This document shows, in pieces, positions 29,101 through 41,724 of a DNA stretch of 64,000 nucleotides. The first letter of the stretch is position 1. Each line of letters opens with the position of its first letter. The position numbers and the translations under genes are program-made. The stretch comes from Oscheius tipulae (taxonomy: Eukaryota > Nematoda > Chromadorea > Rhabditida > Rhabditidae): positions 6,696,001 through 6,760,000 of the forward strand of contig JASJZH010000003.1 in the NCBI GenBank assembly GCA_037178975.1, written 5' to 3'. The notes below the pieces were generated by a model that saw only the letters and a program-made list of their open reading frames with translations, had not been told where the DNA came from and ran no database searches.

Positions 29101-30222
29101 AGGACGACTTCCAGGAGAAGAAGTTGGCCGAGTTGGGGATCAGCGGACAGGTGAGACTCTGACGACAGACAATGTCCAGGATCTGGATCGGGGTCAGAAC
29201 ACGCTCATCAAGATTCTTCGTTCGGGTACGGCACATATCGATGAGAACAGGACCGACGAATTGGAGAGAGACGGCACACTTGGTCTTCTCGCGAGCATCC
29301 TTGGCCAACGGAACATCGACCTCCAGACGGAGAGAAGCCCGGCCTTCGGGAAACTCGATGCGGGTCGTCGTGTAGAGCTGATGGGCTCCGTCAAAGGCCA
29401 GGGCGTACTTGTTGGCGAAGATGGTACTCTCGGCAATGGCCTTCCAGAAGATGGCACGGCTTTCCTCCCTCTCGAGCATCCTGCTTCCCGGATGCTGAAT
29501 CTCCACGTGGTATTGGCTGATCATCATGTTCTCGGAGCCGAGCTTGATCTCGAAGAAGTTCGTGCGGACAGGTATCTTGCGACCGATCTCGCCGAAGCCG
29601 GGACGAGCAGCCACTTCGCGCACATTCATGCAGGCCAGTTCCTAAAAGAAGACAGGTTATATGGTGGGTACAGGGATGGAATTCAAATAACGTTTGGTAA
29701 GGAAGGGCAGATAGTCATGTGGTTCAATATATTAGTAGAATTTCGTTCACTACGGTACCTCCTAATCTTTCTACTGGTAAGACAAATGGTGAGTACCAGT
29801 AGTCTTGATTTGCATCCGATAAGAAAGACTAAAACAAGCCTACGAAATGGACAAGAACGGTAGACAGGGAATCGGAACGTGCCGGAGTGAATAGAGTCAT
29901 AGGAGTACTGTATGTAGTCAAGGGAATCGGGGAAACGGGAACATAATATGGAGAGAGTACAAGGCTAGATTCTTAACAGAGAAAGAAGAAAACATACCTG
30001 GAGAACCTTGGGGGAGAGATCCTTGGGTGATCCGGTGATTCGGGACGGGGAGGCACTAGAGGACGGAGACGAGCGTCGGTTTCCAGAGCGGACATCAGCC
30101 GTGGCGATACCAGAGTCTTCGGATTCCTTGTCGGAGAGAGACATCTTCCTTCGGAGAGACGCTTCTTTACAATGACTCTTGTGTTCCTTTCGACTAATTA
30201 CGGTACCTTCGGGAAGCGACAT
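26192..30222 (-). CDS. Argonaute-family protein with RGG insert (ALG/AGO clade)
   Basis: A small-RNA-guided silencing protein. Six exons (29998-30222, 28978-29641, 27996-28612, 27391-27940, 26806-27296, 26192-26761) give 1038 residues. Residues 1-75 are a serine-rich leader. The N domain ([13 protein letters not shown]), linker (HVASGWKP), PAZ (about 300-440, [14 protein letters not shown]), MID and PIWI domains follow. Around residues 330-370, at the start of PAZ, is a glycine-rich insert ([17 protein letters not shown]) absent from human AGO2. PIWI acidic residues are GIDVTHP, the glutamate in RESVVYLL and [10 protein letters not shown]. The fourth position, histidine in human AGO2 (YYAHLVAFRAR), is aspartate here ([11 protein letters not shown]), giving DEDD. 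C-terminal ...KSKMYFI ends in the expected place after a serine-rich extension. It is clearly an Argonaute; which worm paralogue (ALG-1/2-like or ALG-3/4-like) it matches needs a tree. Confidence 0.96.
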
Positions 30223-31795
30223 TTACTGTGTTTCTAGCGAAAGAAAGTAGAAGATCCTTTGAAAAAACTTTCTTGTTTCAGAAAGCAACAATTTGGGGAA
30301 ACTGGAGCAATAAAGGGGTTGAAAGTCAGAAGTTGTTCACTTGGATTGAAGCTTTTGGGAAAGTACTAGCCGTCTATGACGGTTTTCGCGATTTATTTGG
30401 TTTGATTTTGTATTGGAAACAGGCTTCCCCAATAGCAGAAATTCCCAAGTTTTGCCCAGAGTTGACTTTCCAACTTTCGTTTCTTGCTCACGACGGATGG
30501 ACGGACAGACAGCACAATAACAGGTTAGTAATAAAGAGATGGCGGACATTTGCAGAACGTCTTATTCCGAAATTTATTGTCGTTTCATGCCCCTCTCTCC
30601 TTCCACTCTTAGTCTGCTTGCAAAAACAAACAGCGCGAAAAATTGCGCGGAATAACATGTAAACGGTCATCTCGAGCCATCCAGCAGACAATCACATTGA
30701 ATACACCCGAAAATCCAGTTCTTGGCTGGAAAGCCACGGTACCCTGGCGACAATATCAGCCTGACTGGATCCAGAGGACAATGCTCAGTGCATGTACTGA
30801 AAGACCCTGTTGCTGTCGACATACCTGGCCCTTGGTGCTCTAGCCTTTCTGGCTGAGTTATTTATTTTTTTTAGAAATGTCAAATGTGTTCCTTTCAGAA
30901 GCAACTAGTCTTCTTCTTCGTACTGTGAGTAGGGGTCTGAAAAAGAGATGTTGAATTTGTATTAGTCTTTGTTTCAATTACACAGAAATAAAAATTCTAA
31001 CAAAAAACACACCATGTCGACAGATCCCTGAGCCGGGTCATAGGAGAGGTCATTCCATTAGAAGAGACTGCAGAGGACCTTACGGTGAACTGGACACTCA
31101 TCGCCGGAATTCAGTAGATTGCTGGACCATATTAGTAACCTTTGTTCCAAAGAAGGTAGGAGTGATAGCCTGGGTGCATGTCTGGAAACGTGCAAATTAA
31201 TTTTTGGCTCACTATATACCGTTCCAGAGTACAATCCAGTGATATAGAAATGTATCTGAGAGGAGGTGGAGTCTTTGCCGGACCGGTATGTGCAGAGAAA
31301 GAAACAGCCAGATGTTCGGAAAGGGGCGAAAGAGAAGTTGGACGAAATTCTGAAATATGTTCACGCTCGCGCGCTTTGTTGCCAGTTTGAATTCAGAACA
31401 GCGGCAAGCTCTGTTTTTCTCTGCAACTCAAGCTGACTTTCTCTTTATCATTTTACCTTTGTCTGGGATTTTTCTGTCAATAAGCAACAGTTCTCAATAG
31501 GTAAAAAACCGAAATACTTCTTGCATCCTGCCATCATCGTAATAGGTCAACATATAAGTTAAACCCTTTTTAGAGCATCATTTTTCTTCAATGTTTCGTT
31601 CCTATATTTTTTCCTTAGCTCCAAATTGTTGAAAATCTCTGCACCCCATTTGCTCTTCCAGCTCGTGCGTCTAAAAATGTTCACAAGTGGAAATAACGTT
31701 CAAAATTGAGCTTCCAAATAGCCTTTCTTTCATATTTTCCCACACTTTCTACTTTTCTTTTAGAAATAGATCGTAAAGGCCGCTAGTACAAGTTG
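30223..31795. other. Divergent intergenic region between Argonaute and APC2
   Basis: About 1.6 kb between divergent genes. The 144-aa ORF at 30228-30662 starts 5 bp from the Argonaute start on the opposite strand, has no recognisable motif and is not called. The remainder is AT-rich with no repeat or RNA gene seen. Confidence 0.5.
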
Positions 31796-34700
31796 ATGGA
31801 AGACCTGCCAGGTAAAGTCTCTTTTCTCATGCCAAATTCACGACTTTTTCAGAACAGTTCAGTATACAGGACCCATTCGCCTTCGGAGCAGAGAATACAT
31901 TCATCAACTTCCCAGTTCGAGCGGTACAGTCCAATATTTATGGGAATGTATCACCCGAGGACGTCATCTTGAAGACTATCAAGTAGGACTCGTCCAGTTT
32001 TTACTTAGGTAGATATCAGAATATTCGCAGCGAGAGAGCTCCGACCGCGTCTCTTCAACTGGTTCGAAGATCTTTCCAAGGAGACGGGCGAAAATATCGA
32101 GGAGTTGGCAAAGATTCCTCTGAAAATACAGCAGGTCTTGGAAACGGTACTTTCCAAGTTCTTTCGTAATCTTGTGCCATTTTCTCCAGATCCTGGTGTC
32201 ATCAAACGCCTCAAAAAAGCTGATTGAGCGAGTCAAAAAGGCCGTTCCCATAAGCCTGTTCGGAGCATCGGAATACGATTTCCTTCCTCAGACAGTCGTC
32301 TTCCTGGCCAACCATTTTCAGGCCTTCAGAAAAAGTTACATCTCTCTATTTAAAAAAAAAATTCGAAAGTTTAGCAAGTCTCTTCGAAAAGACGGACCTG
32401 TTCCAAGTTGTGGGAAAATGTGAGCCCGAAGAAATGTCGACGGAGGGAAAGAACGAGGCCGTCTACAAATGTTTCGTCAAAATGGTCGAAGTCATGTAAT
32501 TTCGCGCGAATTCCAGTAAGAAGAGCCAGTTTTAGGTTCGATTCGTGGCTCGGCTTCGGTCCTCTGGTCTCCGAGGCCATGTCTATCGCCTACACCATGA
32601 TCAGCAAGGGCTTCCAAAACCAGATCTACCAGTGGCACGGTACATTCACAGTGGAGAATCTAGAGGAAGTATTTTTTTTTGCCTGTTTTGTAGGAAATCA
32701 CTGAATCAGATCGACAATACGGTCAGAAGCTGGCTCAGCACATTTGCTCCCCAGACAGACGAGACAGAACGAATTCTGCAACGCTCGCACGAGTCCATCT
32801 GCTGTTTGGCCATCGGAATGCTTATGCAAAATGTTCGTTTCCCTTCATTTAATGAAAGAAAGTTTTCAGATTTACGACATGGCCATATTGAACTATCCGG
32901 ACTCGTCAGAGACCATAGCAACTTTGCGATACTGCTTTGCACATACACACAACTACGGACGTGAGGCAACTCTCACGGTCATGCTCGAAAAAGTCCGAAA
33001 ACAGCTGCTGTCCGTTGAAGAAGACACCTCGGTCATTTTGGATGGCTTCGCGAATTGCGTGCATTCGCTCAAAGAACTCGACCCGTCCTGCTCGTTCATG
33101 CATCGAGTCTGCACAGAAATTCGCGAGTTTTTGAAGTACGGACAGTTTTTCTATTTTTGTTGTCTTGGAGGGTGCAATTTGTAGCAAGAGTGGCTTTGCC
33201 CAAATAGCCTAGCGGTTAACGTGCTGGACTGGAGTCAGACGACTCAGGTTCGATTCGGCCAATCTTTTTACCCCTTTTTGCGGATCATTACTATAAGCCT
33301 ATGTATGACATTTCCGAGCAGCTGTGCTTAGCCCTATTCGACAAAATGTCTTTTTGTTCCAGAAAACGGCCCGACACTGTCCGCAAAATCATCAACTACA
33401 TCACCTCGGAGAAGCGGGAACAGCTCTCCGAGCAGTTGGGCACTAGATCCGGGACGATCATCGACGAGGATGAATTTCGCGGCACGAATGATGAGTTCCT
33501 AGCCGAAGGGTTGGACACAGCTGGCTGGGAAGACTGGATGCCCGATCCTCCTGATGCTCCGTCAGGTAATTTATAATTTGTTCAATATGAAATTCAAAAA
33601 AAAAAAATTAGGTAAGAGCAGCCACGTGCGACAGTCGGCGGACGTCTTCAACATGCTGATATCGGTCTACGGGAGCAAGGAAATGTTTGTCAAGGAGTAT
33701 CGGAAGCTTCTTTCTGAGAGACTGACCTCCTTCGCCGAGCAGGATTCTATCTTCGAGCAGCGATATCTCGAGATATTGAAGCAACGATTCAATGAGGGCG
33801 AGCTGTCGCAGTGCGAGGTCATGCTCCGCGATGTGATCGAGAGTGCCCGGGTCGAGAAGCTCATGGCCTTAAAACAGGTTACTTTCAGGCGAAAAACCTG
33901 CTTGAAATCCATTTTAGCCCCTCCCCGTGACAGCGTCCGTCATCTCCTCACATTTCTGGCCTCTTCCCGAGCTGGACAAGAGTCTCGTCTTTCCCGAGCT
34001 TCTCGAAGAAGGTCTTGAGCTGTATACTAAAATTTATAGGGAGAACAAGTCCAGTAGGCGACTGAACTGGCTCAAGTCCTGGGGGTAGGCAATTTTATCA
34101 ATTAGTCAAATGAAAAACCGATTCAGATGGGCCGAGGTCGAATTGACGCTGGGTAGCACGACAGTCATCCGATTTGTCAGTAATCAACACGCTGCCGTCT
34201 TGTATCTGTTCGCCGAGCAGGAAAGCTGGTCGCCGCCAGATGTAGCTACCCGACTCGGAATCACAAAAGGCGTGGCAAGAAGACGTCTTGAGTGGTGGGG
34301 TAATCAAGGACTGCTCATTCAGGTCTGTTTTGTTATCTTCAGTTGATCGAAAGAAAAATAGAAAAGTATTTTTCCGTTTGAAGCGCAAATTTAGACTATA
34401 TCAGCAAGAGAAGAGTCGTGATTTTCCATATTTCCAGTGTCAGTAATTTAAAGGTTGAAAAAGATGGAAGAATCATGATAAAGCTCTGCTACTACGGTAA
34501 GACATTCTTTTTTTCACAAAGCGAGCTACCGATCCCGTAAGGCTAATCTTGCTCTTATAGACCTAGCAACTTTTCACCTTGAAAATCTTTCTCACATCTT
34601 CGTTTTTTTTTCAAAACAACTTGTTCAAAAAGCTTGTCTACCCCGGGGATTGTACCCGGGCCGTTCGGTTTGAGTGGCGTCTCTTAGCAATATACCAACT

Positions 34701-35200
34701 GTTTCCTTAAGGACTGCCACCTTGTTTGGATTCCGGAAACCCCTTGAGTGATAAGACTTGAGTAGTTTCGATTCTTCAACTTCTAATTTCAGGAGCTGCC
34801 AACAGGTGCCACTTCGGAAGAATGGCGTCTGGTCGAGGACGGAAGCAGTCTGGAGAATACGATTCGTCACACGGGCGATGCTTCGGACGACGAGGACGGA
34901 GCAGCCATTGAGGACGTCTCCGACGCGGCCGATGCTCTCGAAGCTTACTGGATGTACACTCGGAATTATATTGTTTGTTTGCTCTTATTTACCCCGATAA
35001 TTTAACAATTTTAGGCCCAAAACGAGTCGGTCAAGGCCGAACGAATCCACAAAATCTTCAAAATGTTCGCCTCTCCATCATCCCAGGGTCCGAGCCTGGA
35101 CGTTGTCAACACATTCCTTTTTCGCAAGGTCAAACAGAACCTGCTCAGCTTCCAGTCCGGTGGATTCCGGGTAGTCAAAGATGCTCCAGCCACATCCTAA
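31796..35200 (+). CDS. ANAPC2: Anaphase-promoting complex subunit 2 (cullin-like)
   Basis: The cullin scaffold of APC/C, which with the RING subunit APC11 ubiquitinates cyclin B and securin. Fourteen exons (31796-31811, 31853-31982, 32020-32146, 32190-32334, 32375-32495, 32536-32668, 32710-32832, 32870-33135, 33363-33565, 33612-33877, 33918-34084, 34127-34322, 34793-34972, 35015-35200) give 752 residues; human APC2 has 822. Landmarks: KRPDTVRKIINYITSEKRE, EDWMPDPPDAPSGKSS, VFNMLISVYGSKEMFVKEYR, ISSHFWPLP, the cullin-homology segment RLNWLKSWGWAEVELTLGS, the winged-helix QHAAVLYLFAEQESWSPPDV, and the C-terminal cullin-like domain ending VKQNLLSFQSGGFRVVKDAP. The first coding exon is only 16 bp. 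AATAAA is near 35252. Intron 33136-33362 and intron 34323-34792 contain tRNA-like repeats. Confidence 0.94.
33188..33268 (+). repeat. tRNA-like element in APC2 intron
   Basis: A-box TAGCCTAGCGG and B-box GGTTCGATTCGG lie about 40 bp apart and are followed by a TTTTT run, the normal RNA polymerase III stop. A CTGG/TCAG stem can be drawn around a seven-base loop, but the T-arm does not pair well. It is probably a tRNA-derived repeat or pseudogene. Confidence 0.5.
34640..34735 (-). repeat. tRNA-like (SINE-like) repeat, copy 2
   Basis: In APC2 intron 34323-34792. On the minus strand it reads CAGTTGGTATATTGCTAAGA then GACG, ending in CCCGGGTACAATCCCCGGGG, a T-arm-like hairpin. It resembles 2838-2925 along its whole length including the flank, supporting a repeat family. 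Confidence 0.55.
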
Positions 35201-36070
35201 AAATGATCTCTTCCCACATTTTTAAGTTAAATTTTGCATGCTTGTACACAAAATAAATGGTCTTTCTCATTATTTGTTGGAGTCCTTTGCATGTTGTACA
35301 AGAACAGTCGTCTATCTTTGCAAATTTCAGTGAAAACAGGGTCCAAGGCGACGTCATTTTTGCCGTAACTATTGCGAAATACGCAGCAATGAAGACTATC
35401 CTAAGTGTCATGTATAAAAGTCTTTTTTGCTGTAGATTTTTGCTTTAAAATGACCATAGAGATCGTTTTCCCTCGCATAATTTTGGTATTCACAATCCTT
35501 GAAGTTTCTGTTCGCATTAGAAAAAAAACCCTGAAATTGTTACCACTCCGACATCTCATTTTTCGAGCGTTGGACCTTCATTATATCTCAAAAAGCAGTA
35601 TTGGAACAAAACTTTGTCATTTTCTGTACTTTTCTTTTGGCTTTCAAGCTAGTTTATGTCAATTTTCAGACCGAAACCGACTGGTGATGACTGCTAAAGA
35701 CCAGGTTGGTTTTCTTTCACTTTTCCTCAAAAAAAAACTAGTGTTTTTACATGAAAATTTTGATCGAAAGTGACTGAAAATGTCAAAGTTAGGTGGAAGG
35801 ATAGTGAGACCACTCCCTAATTGCCCTCCTTTTCTATTCTCCAAGTTACACGTAGTTTGCGCCAACTCCCAACCCTCGTCCCCCTTCTGCATCTTCTTGG
35901 TACACACAGCGTAAGCTGATTTACGTGTTGGATGTTTTAGACAGTCTTTCGGTTGTCTCTTTCTCTGTTGTTCATTTCATTAGCTCCGCTTTTCTATCCC
36001 GTCTTTTCCTTTGCCGCTTTTCAAAAAGCATAATCTAGGATAGATGAAATAGAGGCTGTCGCGGTGGGTA
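35201..36070. other. Intergenic region
   Basis: Between APC2 and cytohesin on the same strand; 870 bp, AT-rich, with a T/C-rich stretch around 35930-36010. No gene or clear repeat seen. Confidence 0.5.
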
Positions 36071-38174
36071 ATGCTAAAAATGACCAACGCTTTCTCTCCG
36101 TCTGACCTGACGGAAGAGGGACGTGATCAGCTCCGTGGGCTCCGTAAGAGGAAAATGGACCTGTTGGAGGAGATCGAGATGATTAAAAATGAGGTAATTT
36201 CTGGTTTTACAGCAAAAAATACCCGTTTAGCTAAAAGAAGTAGACACAGAATTGGAGTCTATGTACTACATGGACGATACGGGCAAATCTCGGCTGAAAA
36301 TACTCGCTAATGGTGAGTAAAAAGTATATAAAACAAGCGAAACCATATTTAGCAAGGCGGAAATTTAACAAGGATCCGAACCACGGAGTCCAGTACCTAA
36401 TAGACCGAGGTCTGCTGGAAAATTCGGCGAAATCCATAGCAGAATACTTGTATCAGGTAGGAAAACTCAACAAAATTAGAGAGTTACCACAAACTCCAGA
36501 GCGAGGGTTTATCAAAAACCGCGATCGGTGACTATCTCGGCAACCACGATGATCGGGCGTTGGCCATTTTGAAGAGTTTCACAGGCTGCTTCGACTTTGC
36601 CGGAATGTATCTGGTCGATGCTATTCGGATCTTTCTGAAGGCATTCCGTCTGCCTGGAGAGTCGCAGAAGATTGACAGGATCATGGACAGCTTCGCCAAT
36701 CAGGTTCGTACTTTTTTTCTGTTTTGATGTGGTAAAAAATGGTTCTGAAAAAGGCTGTTTAGCCGTGAAAAATAGTCAACAGCTCGCGTGGTACTTCTCC
36801 GGGTACATGTAGATTTGGTATCAACTGCTAGGACACCTGGATACACAGCTTGCTCGTATAAAACTTTTTTCTGAAAGAAAAACATCCAAATGCGAGCCGT
36901 AAGTGTAGAGCCAAGTAAACGTGAATATTTCAGTACGTGACGGCCAATCCCAACATATTCCCTTCTGCTGACGCCTGTCATTCAATAGCCTTCTCCACGA
37001 TCATGCTCAACACCCTCATGTACAACCCAGCCGTCAAGGAGAAGCCCTCACTGGACGACTACTACAACATGTGCAAGGAATATCTCGAGAAGAATCTAGT
37101 CACCCAGGAGCAATTGAGCCACATCTACGACTCGCTGAAGAGCGCACAATTCGCAATGCCGGTAGAAGAACGTGGCTCGGCGGCGATTCATCTAAATGCC
37201 GAGCGAGAAGGCTGGCTCTACAAGCAGAGCAGTGGACAGTTTGTGGCTGGACCGCTGGCTTGGAAACGACGATGGTAAGTCAAGGGAAACTTGAATGGTG
37301 TGTGAGGATTTTGTTAGATTGTCTCTGCCGTGGGCACAAATCAATAATGGCGAGTCCGTAAAGGTTTTGTGATCATATTGACAAAGGCAGACTAAGAAGG
37401 GCGTGAGAAAGACTAAACGAAGCATTCCCATACGGATAGTACAATTAGAACAGATCGACAGAGACAGGATAAGAAGAGATTGCTGACAGAAACGGTAAGT
37501 AGATGACGGACAGCTTAGGTGGAAGATATGACCAGAAAAGAAAGGAGCAGATTAACAGACGGAAAAGAACGTCATAAGGTGACAGACCAACAGAACGTAT
37601 GAGGACACGATTTATAAGGGCCAGGCTGATAGCGACAGGATAAAGGTGGTTCAACCTGGGCACCTCATAACATAGCGGCAATTGACACGGAAACAGGTGA
37701 CCGACTGTCAGAATCAGCTTGATATGCACGAGGCTAGCAATACCAAATTAGAGTGACATAGTAACAGCTAAATATGCCTCAGCTATTAAGAAAGAAATCA
37801 TGCTAAAAAGATTATTACAGGTTCGTCTTGAGCGAGCAGTGTCTCTACTACTTCGAGCAAACCAGTGAGGGTGAGCCCAAAGGAATCATCCCCCTCCAAA
37901 ACGTCGGAATTCGACGTGTCGAAGCCTCTAGTCGACCTCACATGTTCGAGATTTTCTCGCTCTCAGACGACCGGATCAAGGCCTGTAAAACTGAACAAGA
38001 TGGACGTCTTGTCGAAGGTAGACATTCGGTTTATCGATTCTGTGCCGCCAATCAGGAGGATCTTCGGGTTTGTCGCTGTTTTCCGTGGCATTTTGAATAT
38101 TTTTTCAGACCTGGATCGAGGCGATAGCCGCCGCCATTACCCATTATCCGATTCGGCCTCGGAGCACGCATTAG
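36071..38174 (+). CDS. Cytohesin-family ARF guanine-nucleotide exchange factor
   Basis: Activates ARF GTPases at membranes. Seven exons (36071-36193, 36231-36312, 36353-36456, 36500-36703, 36934-37274, 37821-38067, 38109-38174) give 388 residues. Order: an N-terminal coiled coil (LRGLRKRKMDLLEEIEMIKN), a Sec7 domain (about 65-250) with the catalytic glutamate in FRLPGESQKIDRIMDSFA and SIAFSTIMLNTLMYNP, then a PH domain starting EREGWLYKQSSG with CLYYFE, GIIPLQNVGIR and KACKTEQDGRLVEGRHSVYR. Human cytohesins end with a polybasic tail after PH (KKK...). Here the protein stops soon after WIEAIAAAITHYP, so that tail is short and weakly basic. The next gene starts 198 bp downstream on the same strand. 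Confidence 0.95.
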
Positions 38175-38372
38175 ACGCCTTTTTTTTCTCTTGTATCATA
38201 GCCCCCAAATCCCCTATTTATTGCCCCAAAAATCAGTTCTGAACTTTGAGGGTGTGGTCTGACTCTTCGTCTGAAAAAAAACCTTGTACAATACGCAACA
38301 TAATACTGGCTGAACATAAAATTCCACTGAAAAATGCTTTCCGAAACCATTCCTAACTGTTTTTAGCTTATC

Positions 38373-41300
38373 ATGCATGCAGACAACGGTCATTTGACGA
38401 TCAGGGACCCGAGATGGATGTTGGGAGTCGAGGAATGCTCCTTCCAGGAAAAGGTGGACGAGATACCGGACTACGAGCAATTCGACCCTTTCCAGGGGCT
38501 CGAAAGTGGGTTTTCTTTGTCGGTTTATGGAGCTTTCGTTCAGCTAAAAAATTTGGATTTTGCTATGATTATTCGGCTTTATATGAATTTTTTTTATCGT
38601 TCTCGAAAATGTTACCTTAATTATTGGCGCATTTTGACGACTCAAACTTAATTTGATCTACAAATTAGAAAAACTGTCAGATGTCGATGAGAGAGCCTCA
38701 TAATTGGTTTTGACCTTGCCAGGCAAATAAACACAGCTTTAAGGCAGCCCTGGCGCTGTAGAAGCTTTTACCTTTAGAGAAAACTAAACCACGGTTACTG
38801 CAAGTTCTTGAAACAAGCCCGCCAACATTTGATAAAACAACATAAATTCAGACTCGTGAATCATAAATTTTTAGCCAACATTGTCTGCTCTTCCTGCAAG
38901 TTCGGAGTGGATGCCGAGGCCGAAAGAGACGTAATTGTGGCCCATTACAAGAGCCAATGGCATCAGTTCAACGTCAGACGAGCTGTCAACGGGAAGAAGC
39001 CGCTGAACGAGGAGGAATATGAGAATGCCGTTGAGGATGAGGAAGTCGCCGAGTCGTCGGACGAGGAAGAATCAACCGGCTTCAACTTCCAAACCGGCAG
39101 TCTGGCTCTCTTCGTTCAGAAGGGCATGATCTACTCCATATACAGGTTTTGTATTATTTTTGTTGAAATATCCAACATTTAGAGCAATTCTCCACGAGGG
39201 AGAGAAACAGCCGTCTTCGCAAGTCTTCATGAGACCGTTGAACTGCGCCGTCTTTCTGCTAGCCGGAGGACATTTTGCTGGAGCCGTTTTCAGAGAGTTA
39301 GTCACTTTTTTTGGATAGTTCTAATGAGAATTTAGCAACAAAATGACCCATCATAAGACCATACAACGCTACGTCATTCGCGCCAAACAGGGCAAAGCAC
39401 AGTCGGCCAGTGATTCCAAAGGAGTGGCTAGCAGTGCGGGTTCCAGTCTTCGAAGGTTAGTTCTTTTTACATTTCTACTTTAGCGGAAATCATCAAGATC
39501 TCGAGGTCGATTTCGAGTCAACTTTCTGGGTAAACAAGGAACTTACTTGAACTTTTTTTGTACAAGAGTTTGGAACCTTAGGAGGATCGTATCGGAACCT
39601 CTTGACAAGAACGTCCTAGTTTTTTTTTGGCGAGCGACCTGAGAAAAAAGTTGAACGCTTATCTATCAAGACTTTTACTCGAAAACGAGCCATTTTCCAG
39701 ATACAACGAGCGTACCCTCCGCCAAGAAATTGCCGATATTCTCAAAGATTGGAAGGACGTTCTCGCTGCGACTCCTCTTGTCTTCATCCGCTGTGCTTCC
39801 TACCAGAAGAGCACCTTCTACGTAAACGGAGTTCTCGACAAGGGAGACCCAAGAATCCGGTAACTTTTCTACCTTTCCATAGTGAAAAAATAATAACAGA
39901 AGTATTCCATTCGCCACGAAAAGACCCAGCTTGGCAGAGCTGAAAAAGGCATGGGAGAGACTTCAGCTCGTCAATGGACACGGATCCATGTGAGGTCTTG
40001 ATTTTTGTCATAAAAGTACCAAATTTTAGAGAAAACTTTGCGGATATCTTGGAAAAGCTGAAGAGGAGAAATTTGGCAAGGAAAACGCTGCAGAAAAAAA
40101 AGAAAGAGGTCCGAGTCGGGGTTACCAGTGACGACGAAGAGACAAAAAATAGCGCGGAGGAGAAGAAGAAGGATCATTTGAAGGCGATTCGCACGGATGA
40201 TCTGAAAGAAGATCTTTGGCCCGAGGTTCCTCGCTCCCTCCGCTCGAAAATTCTTGACTGCGTCGGGGAAAACAGCCTTGATCTGTTGAAAGAAGCTGTA
40301 GAGGGCGCTGAGACTGATGTTCAACTGGTAGTTTTCATTAAATGTTCTTAAAAATCAAAAATTCAGATCGTAAAGTACCTGAACGAGCGCCGCTTCTCGC
40401 CGAACAACTTCTCGATTCTGCACAGTTGTGCCTCCCAGGCGCAGAACGAAATCCTACAGTATCTGCTGGAAATTGGATGTGACCCGTCCGTTCAGGATGG
40501 CGAAACACGAGTTCCTTACGCGCTCTCAGCTGGAAAAAGTACCAAGGCCATTTTCATCAACTTTAGAGCTGCGAATCCCGACGCCTTTTCGTGGGGAAGG
40601 TAAGTACTTGTATCATTATGATCACGTTAGCACGGGTCCATCTTACCTCTCGAAACTAAGCTTTAGGGCTCACTGATTCCCGTTCAGTAAAGAGAGGCAT
40701 TACCGTAATCCAGTCTATTCATAGGAAATGCAAAAAAATACCAAAAAAATAGAGGAATCGTTGTTTTGACCTTGTACGGTCTCCATTTTTTTTAAAATAA
40801 ATCTGCGTAAACGATTCTATGATGAAATTGATTGAGCACACTTAGAAATCAAGAAAATATATATAAAGCACCGGAAAATGCACAAGATTGATTTTCAGGG
40901 AAGTTCGTTGCGGATCGCGTTTGAAAAAAAAAACAGCGCGCCGTTCAGCCATAACTGGACTGTCCCTTTTGAACTAGTGGCTGGACAGGCAACATGTTTT
41001 TGGCTCATCCTGCTACGGTAATGCTGTTTCTCTATTGAACAGATCTGAGCTCGATGAACATGGTTGCAAACATACAGTAGCGTGCTAATGGCTGAACAGC
41101 TTAAAGTCATGATTTTGCCAAAAGTTACGCAATTGTGCGTCGAGTTGAGCTGCAATATCCGTGACATTGCCCGTTGGATCCTCTCAAAAAACCACCTTCC
41201 AGAACCCACATTCCGGCGGTCCAGGAACAGACGGAAGAGCAGAAGGCCAAACTTGCCGAAAAGACTCGAGAGAAGAAGCAGCGACAGCGAGAAAAACAGA

Positions 41301-41585
41301 AGGAGAAGAAGGCTCAGGCGAAAGAGGAAGCCGAAGAACAAAAGGCCAAGAGCGCCTTCTTGAATCTGACCGAGCGCGAGAAACGAGCAATGGCCGCCGA
41401 GGCTCGTCTTGGAACTCTTTCTCGCTGCGTCAATGTATGTTTTTTTTCTTTTATGCATCATTATTTGACAAATTCAGTGTGGAAACGGTCTTCCCGCCGT
41501 CCCATTCGAGTACAACGACGTCAAATTGTGCTCTCCGTCCTGTGTTGCCGCTCATCGAGGCCGATTCAATGTCGAAAAATTGTGA
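38373..41585 (+). CDS. ANKZF1: ANKZF1/Vms1-type peptidyl-tRNA hydrolase
   Basis: Releases nascent chains from stalled 60S ribosomes in ribosome quality control and helps protect mitochondria. Ten exons (38373-38505, 38875-39145, 39183-39296, 39336-39455, 39701-39859, 39900-39989, 40030-40327, 40367-40599, 41203-41434, 41478-41585) give 585 residues. Seen in order: a C2H2-like finger (IVCSSCKFG...HYKSQWHQFN), the VLRF1 catalytic domain with GGHFAGAVF, HHKTIQRYVIRAKQGKAQSA holding the conserved glutamine, SSAGSSLRRYNE, ankyrin-type repeats (FSILHSCASQAQNEILQYLL), a long charged coiled coil (EKTREKKQRQREKQKEKK), and C-terminal zinc-finger cysteines (CGNGLPAVPF...KLCSPSCVAAH). The start follows TGTTTTTAG by 7 bp, acceptor-like. 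Neighbour spacing is 198 bp upstream and 139 bp downstream, consistent with an operon. Confidence 0.94.
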
Positions 41586-41724
41586 TTTTACATGTTTAGA
41601 GCTCTTTCTTATAAAAACTTTCTTTTTCTTGCTCTTTTATTATTTGTATCCAGTCGTTTCATCGATTGTACCTGTTCTTTTTAGTGTTTCTATGACCTTA
41701 GAATAGCAATTCATTTAGAGAAAG

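Noticed and set aside
28757-29863. Longest ORF in the window (368 aa, plus strand)
   Set aside because: It lies antisense to Argonaute exon 2, whose minus-strand frame has clear N-domain and linker similarity; the plus frame has no recognisable motif.
30228-30662. 144-aa plus-strand ORF next to the Argonaute start
   Set aside because: Low-complexity composition, no motif, and it sits in the expected promoter region.
41161-41706. 181-aa plus-strand ORF
   Set aside because: Shifted frame over the ANKZF1 coiled-coil exon; the other frame continues the protein and ends with a zinc finger.
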